Source: Methanomicrobiales archaeon
Lineage (GTDB): Archaea; Halobacteriota; Methanomicrobia; Methanomicrobiales; JACTUA01
Assembly: GCA_015660865.1 (NCBI GenBank)
Contig: JACTUA010000006.1
Coordinates: 1 to 64,000, forward strand
Direction of reading: 5' to 3'
Length of the DNA stretch: 64,000 nt
Part shown: in pieces, positions 59,472-64,000 of the stretch
Layout of the letters: every line of letters starts with the position of its first letter
How positions within the stretch are numbered: position 1 is the first letter of the stretch
Position numbers and translations under genes: made by a program
Notes under the pieces: model-generated
Databases searched by the model: none
What the model was told of the DNA's origin: nothing
What the model saw: the letters and a program-made list of their open reading frames with translations, nothing else

Positions 59472-61431
59472 CTCGTCCCCCAGGAGTCCGGTCCTCACCT
59501 GGGGATGCCGGGGGGAGGGGAGCCGGACCCTCCCCGCCATCCCGTCCTTCCTCCTCCACCTTCCCGATCCCAACGAGCACCAGGACCTCCTCGAGGGGCT
59601 TGCGGACAGCTACCCGGTGGAGGAGTGCAGGTTCTCCACGGTCTACGGCCCCCTCGACGGGTACCGGGTCGCGGCGGGGAGGGAGGTCGCTGAACGGATC
59701 GAGGGGCAGACGCACTGCGCCGCGGACCTCTACAACGTGGACATCAGGCTCGACCAGCGGGCCATGGCCGAGGCCGGCCTTGTCCCCTGCAGCTACCCCG
59801 GCGAGTCGCGGTTCGCCCTCGACTTCCCCGTGCCCCTCGCCATTGCGGAGCTGGAGGCACTGGGGAACCCCTACCGCGACGGCCCCCTGCCCTCCATCGA
59901 GGTAAAGGGCGAGAGGGGGGAGGTGCTCGAGGGGACCGAACAGATCCTGCTCGACGACCTCTTCTCCCTCATCGGGAGCCTCGACCCCGATGTGATCCTG
60001 ATGCCCTGCGCCGATATCTGGATCCCGCGGATCGTGGGCCGGGCGAGGGAACTCGGCATTGAACAGACCCTCAGCCGGAGCGGGCGGTTCCGGCCCCTCG
60101 CGGGGAAGTCCTACTGGAGCTACGGGCGGGTGTACCACAAGGACCCGGCCCTCATCCCCGAGGGGAGGGTCCTCATCGACACCGAGCGGTCCTTCGTGTA
60201 CCGGGAAGGGGGGATCCCCGGCGTGCTCATGGCGTCCCGGCTCTCGGGCCTCCCCCCGAACCTCACCGCCCGGTTCACGCCAGGGACCCTCATCTCCTCG
60301 TACGAGATCTACGAGGCGCTCCGGAGGGGGATCGCGGTCCCCTTCCGGAAGAGGGACCCCGAAGTGGCGAGGGGGTCCTCCGAGCTCGCCGCGTGCGATA
60401 AGGGGGGGATGATCTTCCAGCCGGAGCCGGGGGTGTACGCGGACGTCCATGAAATCGACTTCACCTCCCTCTACCCGGCCGTGATCGTGAAGTACAACCT
60501 CTCGCCGGAGGTGCCCGACGGGAAGGGGAGGGAGGGGTTCCTCCCAGCCGTGCTTGCGCCCCTCCTCGGGATGCGGATCCGGTCGAAGCGGCTGAAGAAG
60601 TCGTCGCCCGCGTACGCGGGGGTGGACTCGGTCCTCAAGTGGATGCTCGTCACCTGCTTCGGGTACACGGGCTACAGGAACGCCAAGTTCGGGAGGATCG
60701 AGGTCCACGAGGGGATCACCTCCCGCTCCCGGGAGATCCTCCTCGCGACAAAGGAGATCGCCGAGGTGATGGATCTCTCGGTCCTCCACGGGATGGTGGA
60801 CTGCGTCTGGGTGCAGGGCGAGGGGATCGGCATGTTCAAGGAGCGGGTCGAGGAGGCGATTGACATCCCCACCGAGCTCGAGACCTACGGCTGGCTCACC
60901 TTCCTCCCCCTCGCGGACGGGAACGGCGCCTACAACCGCTACTACGGGAGGATGGCCGGGGGCGGGATGAAGGTGCGGGGGGTCGCGGCACGGAGGGGCG
61001 ATACCCCTGCCTACATCCGGCGGATGCAGGAGGAGATGTTCGGGGTGATGGAGAAGGCGGCGGATCTGGAGGGGCTCCGGGGGCTCGACCCGGAGATCAG
61101 GCGGATCCACCTCCGGTATGCCCGGGGAATCGCCGGAGCCGACCCGGGGGAGATGGTCATCCGGCGGCGCGTGAGCCGGCTCTCCTACAGCCGGAGGTCT
61201 CCCGAGGCCTCTGCCGTTGCAGCCCTCCAGGTCCTGGGGGCGCCCCTCGCCCCGGGGATGGAGATCGGCTACGTGGTGCGGGACGCCTCCCGCTGGCTCG
61301 TGGAGGTCGAGGGGGAGGCGACGGAGTTCGACGTGCCGTACTACGAGCACCTCCTCGAGAAGGCATGGGACGAGGTGGCCTTCACCCTGGACCGGGTCCG
61401 GGAGGGGCCGGCGGGAACGGCCGGATCCTAG
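59458..61431 (+). CDS. PolB2-like B-family DNA polymerase with altered active site
   Basis: A 657-aa B-family polymerase, shorter than replicative PolB. Motif A is kept (IDFTSLYPAVIV, Asp334). Motif B is recognisable (Lys394 ... FGYTG, 394-405). Motif C is degenerate: LHGMVDCVWV, where the canonical YxDTDS keeps only the second Asp (Asp448). The N-terminal exonuclease region (about 85-250) shows only remnants: IEVKGERGE in place of D-x-E, and no Tyr-x-x-x-Asp. This fits archaeal PolB2, long called inactive but with some members reported to act in translesion repair. The two overlapping upstream genes form its operon. Confidence 0.85.
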   Translation: MWILDSSPRSPVLTWGCRGEGSRTLPAIPSFLLHLPDPNEHQDLLEGLADSYPVEECRFSTVYGPLDGYRVAAGREVAERIEGQTHCAADLYNVDIRLDQRAMAEAGLVPCSYPGESRFALDFPVPLAIAELEALGNPYRDGPLPSIEVKGERGEVLEGTEQILLDDLFSLIGSLDPDVILMPCADIWIPRIVGRARELGIEQTLSRSGRFRPLAGKSYWSYGRVYHKDPALIPEGRVLIDTERSFVYREGGIPGVLMASRLSGLPPNLTARFTPGTLISSYEIYEALRRGIAVPFRKRDPEVARGSSELAACDKGGMIFQPEPGVYADVHEIDFTSLYPAVIVKYNLSPEVPDGKGREGFLPAVLAPLLGMRIRSKRLKKSSPAYAGVDSVLKWMLVTCFGYTGYRNAKFGRIEVHEGITSRSREILLATKEIAEVMDLSVLHGMVDCVWVQGEGIGMFKERVEEAIDIPTELETYGWLTFLPLADGNGAYNRYYGRMAGGGMKVRGVAARRGDTPAYIRRMQEEMFGVMEKAADLEGLRGLDPEIRRIHLRYARGIAGADPGEMVIRRRVSRLSYSRRSPEASAVAALQVLGAPLAPGMEIGYVVRDASRWLVEVEGEATEFDVPYYEHLLEKAWDEVAFTLDRVREGPAGTAGS

Positions 61432-61835
61432 AGCTGCCCCCGTCTCGCCAGCCGTTCTTCATCGGGTGTCCATTTCGCTGTCGGGTCCAGCTCCATGATC
61501 CCGAAGATGTTCCCTTCGGGATCCTGGCAGAGAGCATTGTACCCGACACCGGGGACCGCCATCTTCGGGCTGAGGGCCTTCCCGCCGATCTCGACCACCC
61601 TTTTCAGGGTCTCGTCCGCCGAGGCTACGCTGACGGTATTCCTGGTCCCTTCCCGCACGTCCCTTCTCGCGATGGCCCCGTGGATACCCGGTTCGCTCTC
61701 CGGGCCGGTGGCGACGAGCCAGTACTCGACCGGCCCTCCCCAGTTTGTGATCTTCCACCCGAACAGGCGGCGGTAGAACTCTGCGAGCTGTTCCGGATCC
61801 CCTGAAGGGATCTCAAAGTGTATGACGCGAGGCAT
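61428..61835 (-). CDS. VOC (glyoxalase-like) family protein
   Basis: A 135-aa protein with the paired βαβββ fold. VIHFEIPSGDPEQLAEFYRR then LFGWKI is the classic start, and GYNALCQDPEGNIFGIME the end, with His6 and Glu in the expected metal positions. GGGAGGATC is a strong ribosome site. It lies convergent with the PolB2 gene, overlapping its last 4 bp. Members are lyases, dioxygenases or resistance proteins. The substrate is unknown. Confidence 0.85.
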   Translation of the reverse strand: MPRVIHFEIPSGDPEQLAEFYRRLFGWKITNWGGPVEYWLVATGPESEPGIHGAIARRDVREGTRNTVSVASADETLKRVVEIGGKALSPKMAVPGVGYNALCQDPEGNIFGIMELDPTAKWTPDEERLARRGQL

Positions 61836-62027
61836 GAGACGATCCTCCCTGAAACCATCCTTGGGTCGTGTTCACCCCCGATAAGCCTTCCTGTTGGGAT
61901 GGGAAGAATCCGGGCCTTGCACGGGCTCCTGGGGGCGTGATGGGATCCGGGCCCGGGGGGGAGAAAATATTTCACCGCCCCGGATGCACCCTCTCTATAA
62001 AAACCCGAAGGGACCGGGGTGATCAAG

Positions 62028-62516
62028 ATGATGAACCTCTTCAAGGGGGAAGAAGCCCCCTGGGTCAGGAAGGGCTTCGACCTCCTCATGATGAAGAAGC
62101 ACGGCGAGGCGCTCGAGACCTTCGCACAGGGCCTCGAGAAGGAGCCGAAGGACCCCCTCGGGTGGCTCGGGAGGGGGATAGCCCTCTCCTCTCTTGGGGA
62201 CGACCGGAAGGCGATGGAGTTCTTTGACTACGCCCTCCGGCTCGCTCCGCAAATGGGGCGGGGCTGGTTCAGGAAGGGCATCTCCCTCGCCCGGCTCGGA
62301 CGGCATGAGCAGGCCCTCTCCTGCTTCGAGAAGGTCCTGAAGCTCGATCCCGCCCATGCCCTCGCCTGGTACCACAAGGGGATGAGCTGCGAGGCCCTCG
62401 AACGCTGCCGCGATGCCTTCGACTGCTACGAGCAGGCCATGCGGTTCTCGGATGCAAAGGAGATCCGGGAACGCAGGGATTCAGTCCTTTCCCTGATCCA
62501 GCAGGGTAACCGCTGA
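62028..62516 (+). CDS. TPR protein
   Basis: A cytoplasmic protein of about 162 aa with four TPR units: GFDLLMMKKHGEALETFAQG, GWLGRGIALSSLGDDRKAME, GWFRKGISLARLGRHEQALS, and AWYHKGMSCEALERCRDAFD. The TATA-like CTATAAAAA at 61995-62003 and GGGGTGATC before the ATG support starts at 62028 or 62031; a GTG at 62019 is less likely. A hairpin terminator follows. It is a generic scaffold of unknown partners. Confidence 0.8.
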   Translation: MMNLFKGEEAPWVRKGFDLLMMKKHGEALETFAQGLEKEPKDPLGWLGRGIALSSLGDDRKAMEFFDYALRLAPQMGRGWFRKGISLARLGRHEQALSCFEKVLKLDPAHALAWYHKGMSCEALERCRDAFDCYEQAMRFSDAKEIRERRDSVLSLIQQGNR

Positions 62517-62524
62517 ACCGGTCC

Positions 62525-62567
62525 GGGGCCGGGCGGGAGCCCGGCCCCTGATTCTCCCTCTTTTTTT
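62525..62567 (+). terminator. Hairpin and T-run terminator
   Basis: A perfect 10-bp stem, GGGGCCGGGC/GCCCGGCCCC with GGGA loop (62525-62548), is followed by a T7 run at 62561-62567, 12 bases after the stem. It resembles an intrinsic terminator, unusually well-formed for archaea, between convergent genes. Confidence 0.7.
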
Positions 62568-62599
62568 AGTAACCCGCTCTCCCTGCACTTCGGGGTTGG

Positions 62600-63253
62600 C
62601 TACTCCGGGGAGTCCCGGTTCCTCGCGAACTGGATGACACCGGCAAGGATGGAGACGACAGCAACGAGCGAGATGATGATGATGGCCCAGACCACGAGGT
62701 CGAAGTGCTCACGGACGACGGGAATGCCGCCGAAGAAGTACCCCGCGAGCAGGAAGGAGAGGATCCAGGCAAGCCCCCCCATGATGTTGTAGAACAGGAA
62801 CCTCGGGTAGCTCATCCGCCCGACACCTGCCATGAAGGGGGCGAAGGTCCTGATGTAGGGGACGAAACGGGCGATGACGATGGTCTTTCCCCCGTACTTC
62901 CCGTAGAAGCGGCTGGTCATCTCGAAGTACTCCTTCCGGAAGAGGCGCGGGTACCGGCAATGAAGCTGGTCGATGCCGCAGTACTTCCCGATCCAGTAGT
63001 TCAGGGAGTCTCCGGCGACAGCCGCGATGGAGAGGAGGATGCAGAGGGTGAGGATATCGAGCATCCCCCCGGATGCAAGGGCGCCCGCGACAAAGAGGAG
63101 GGAGTCCCCCGGGAGGAAGGGGGTCACGACGAGCCCGGTCTCGATGAAGATGATGAGGAAGAGGATGAGGTAGATCCACAGGCCGTAGGCAAGGACGAGG
63201 GATGCCAGGTTGGTGTCGATATGGAGTAAAAAGCTGATGAACTCAGGTATCAT
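62600..63253 (-). CDS. DedA family membrane protein
   Basis: A 217-aa inner-membrane protein of the DedA/VTT (SNARE-associated) family. The signature FIETGLVVTPFLPGDSLLFV lies near residue 36 and the reentrant-loop residues in FVPYIRTFAPFMAGVGRMSY near 130, including the R-x-x-x-x-x-x-P-x-x-A-G pattern. About five helices. DedA proteins are lipid scramblase or phosphate-lipid flippase-like and matter for membrane potential. Its 3' end faces the terminator of the TPR gene. Confidence 0.9.
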   Translation of the reverse strand: MIPEFISFLLHIDTNLASLVLAYGLWIYLILFLIIFIETGLVVTPFLPGDSLLFVAGALASGGMLDILTLCILLSIAAVAGDSLNYWIGKYCGIDQLHCRYPRLFRKEYFEMTSRFYGKYGGKTIVIARFVPYIRTFAPFMAGVGRMSYPRFLFYNIMGGLAWILSFLLAGYFFGGIPVVREHFDLVVWAIIIISLVAVVSILAGVIQFARNRDSPE

Positions 63254-63437
63254 GAATGCTCACCGGTTGGGTGGCAAGCTATAAATTCCTTCATGGGCGG
63301 GCCGCTGGAGGCTGGACCACCGACGGAATGCAGGACGGGATCGGATCCTCTCTCACCCGGGCAGGGTGAACGGCATCCTCCGGTGTCCCGTGAAGATCGC
63401 AAGCTCCGGAAAAAGGAAGTTGAGAAGATAGGGATGA

Positions 63438-63605
63438 TTAGAATCGCGGCTTCCGGTGCTTCGGAAGGCACTCGCGACAGTAGACGGGCCTTCCCTCGGT
63501 TGGCTTGAAGGGGACCTCGCACTCTTTTCCACAGTCCGAACAGATGGTTTTTGTCATTTCCCTGGGCCCAAAGCTCCTCGGGCCTCTCATTCTTCTGTCT
63601 TCCAT
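63438..63605 (-). CDS. Small CxxC zinc-finger protein
   Basis: A 55-aa protein. CSDCGKECEVPFKPTEGRPV then YCRECLPKHRKPRF is a compact zinc ribbon (CxxC ... CxxC) of the 'CxxC-x-x-VPFKP-x-x-RPVYCxxC' type found widely as small archaeal and bacterial proteins. The start at 63605 gives the MEDRRMRGPRSFGPREMTK leader, Arg- and Gly-rich as in relatives. A later ATG at 63557 would leave only the zinc finger. It probably binds RNA or DNA. A perfect 7-bp inverted repeat overlaps its predicted transcription start. Confidence 0.77.
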   Translation of the reverse strand: MEDRRMRGPRSFGPREMTKTICSDCGKECEVPFKPTEGRPVYCRECLPKHRKPRF

Positions 63606-63615
63606 TGTTTTGCCT

Positions 63616-63638
63616 GTGCAGTCTTCCCAAAACTGCAC
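63616..63638 (-). promoter_or_regulatory. Inverted repeat at the promoter of the zinc-finger gene
   Basis: GTGCAGT and ACTGCAC, perfect 7-bp arms with a 9-base spacer, end 10 bases before the start codon. The palindromic TATA region GACTATATAGTC (63656-63667) lies just upstream, so the repeat covers the predicted transcription start. Either an operator or an mRNA hairpin. Confidence 0.5.
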
Positions 63639-63924
63639 TTAAGGATGGAGAAAATGACTATATAGTCTTTTCTTGTCTGCGGATTCCTGCACCGAAACAC
63701 CGGTGGGGCTGTCGGCCTGTTTGGGTGATACCGGAGTGCCCGTGGCAGAACGCGAGAATATCCCTCACGGTCGTGGAAGACAGATAGGAACCATCATGAT
63801 CGAAAACGACCGGGCGACCTGAAGGTATGGGAACAGTCTGGCCCGGCGTCCGGGAGGATACAGATCCGGAACCGCCGGCCCGAGGAAGAACGGGATGACG
63901 GATCCCTCCATCCCTTAAGACTTC
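63639..63924. other. About 285-bp gap with the zinc-finger gene's promoter
   Basis: Apart from the TATA palindrome at 63656-63667 I see no gene. Open frames here are short and lack motifs. Confidence 0.45.
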
Positions 63925-64000
63925 TCAGGTCTTCTTTGCCGTCTGGTCGTACCGCTGGGTCTTCTCTGAACCCCTCATGCAGAAGGAGACATACTTGAGA
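63925..64000 (-). CDS. C-terminal end of a gene cut by the right edge
   Basis: On the minus strand an open frame enters from the edge and ends with TGA at 63925-63927. It reads LKYVSFCMRGSEKTQRYDQT followed by AKKT. The tail is basic and polar. Too little is present to name a family, and it may also be a chance frame. Confidence 0.35.
   Translation of the reverse strand, partial: LKYVSFCMRGSEKTQRYDQTAKKT

Noticed and set aside
59425-61350. A 641-codon open frame antisense to the PolB2 gene
   Set aside because: It is very rich in Pro, Gly, His and Arg with no fold-like pattern, as expected opposite a GC-rich gene. The plus strand holds clear polymerase motifs.

Overview
The window looks like a chromosomal stretch of a euryarchaeal methanogen, most likely of the Methanomicrobiales. 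Pointers are a FilR1-type regulator, HypD, surface proteins with DUF3821, TolB-like propeller and PKD domains, a PGF-CTERM-like tail, DUF1616 and DUF5658 membrane proteins, a MoxR/DUF58 cluster, a degenerate B-family polymerase operon, and archaeal TATA promoters placed for leaderless or short-leader mRNAs. Two tRNA genes are present (Thr-GGT, Arg-CCG). There is no rRNA, CRISPR array or intact transposase.

Layout. 0-9 kb: housekeeping and small regulatory genes (UbiA-type prenyltransferase cut by the left edge, FilR1-like regulator, methyltransferase, sugar isomerase, a divergent wHTH/zinc-ribbon pair with CATA repeats, hypD, radical SAM-TRAM). 9-14 kb: secreted or anchored surface proteins. 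14-22 kb: DUF1616 protein facing a tight seven-gene operon (MoxR, DUF58, DUF4350, DUF4129-like). 21.7-22.4 kb: a 402-bp element with IS6-like ends carrying a tiny membrane protein, then a CTP-synthase fragment. 23-33 kb: AT-rich surface-glycan cluster (flippase, four GT4, one GT2, a polytopic membrane protein) ending in broken GT2 and wecB remnants. 34-38 kb: small membrane and secreted proteins, tRNA-Arg, an APC permease. 38.7-43.3 kb: TPR protein and overlapping mutS-mutL. 43.9-51.3 kb: an AT-rich five-gene operon. 52-58.5 kb: calpain-like protease coupled to a giant propeller/PKD membrane protein, then twin HEAT-repeat membrane proteins. 58.7-61.4 kb: PolB2-like operon. 61.4-64 kb: VOC protein, TPR protein, DedA protein, zinc-finger protein and a gene cut by the right edge.

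The most interesting system is the 43.9-51.3 kb operon. It encodes an unknown 351-aa protein, a CHAT cysteine protease with a C-terminal zinc-ribbon array, a TPR protein ending in a domain like the cytoplasmic ring domain of FlhA/SctV from type III secretion, a second FlhA-C-like protein, and a small TPR protein resembling SycD/LcrH type III chaperones. No other secretion components are present. I infer a soluble, protease-centred assembly, possibly a conflict or defence system, that has reused the FlhA-C ring and chaperone modules. To my knowledge such an archaeal operon is undescribed. Domain calls come from reading the translations by eye; no database search was possible.
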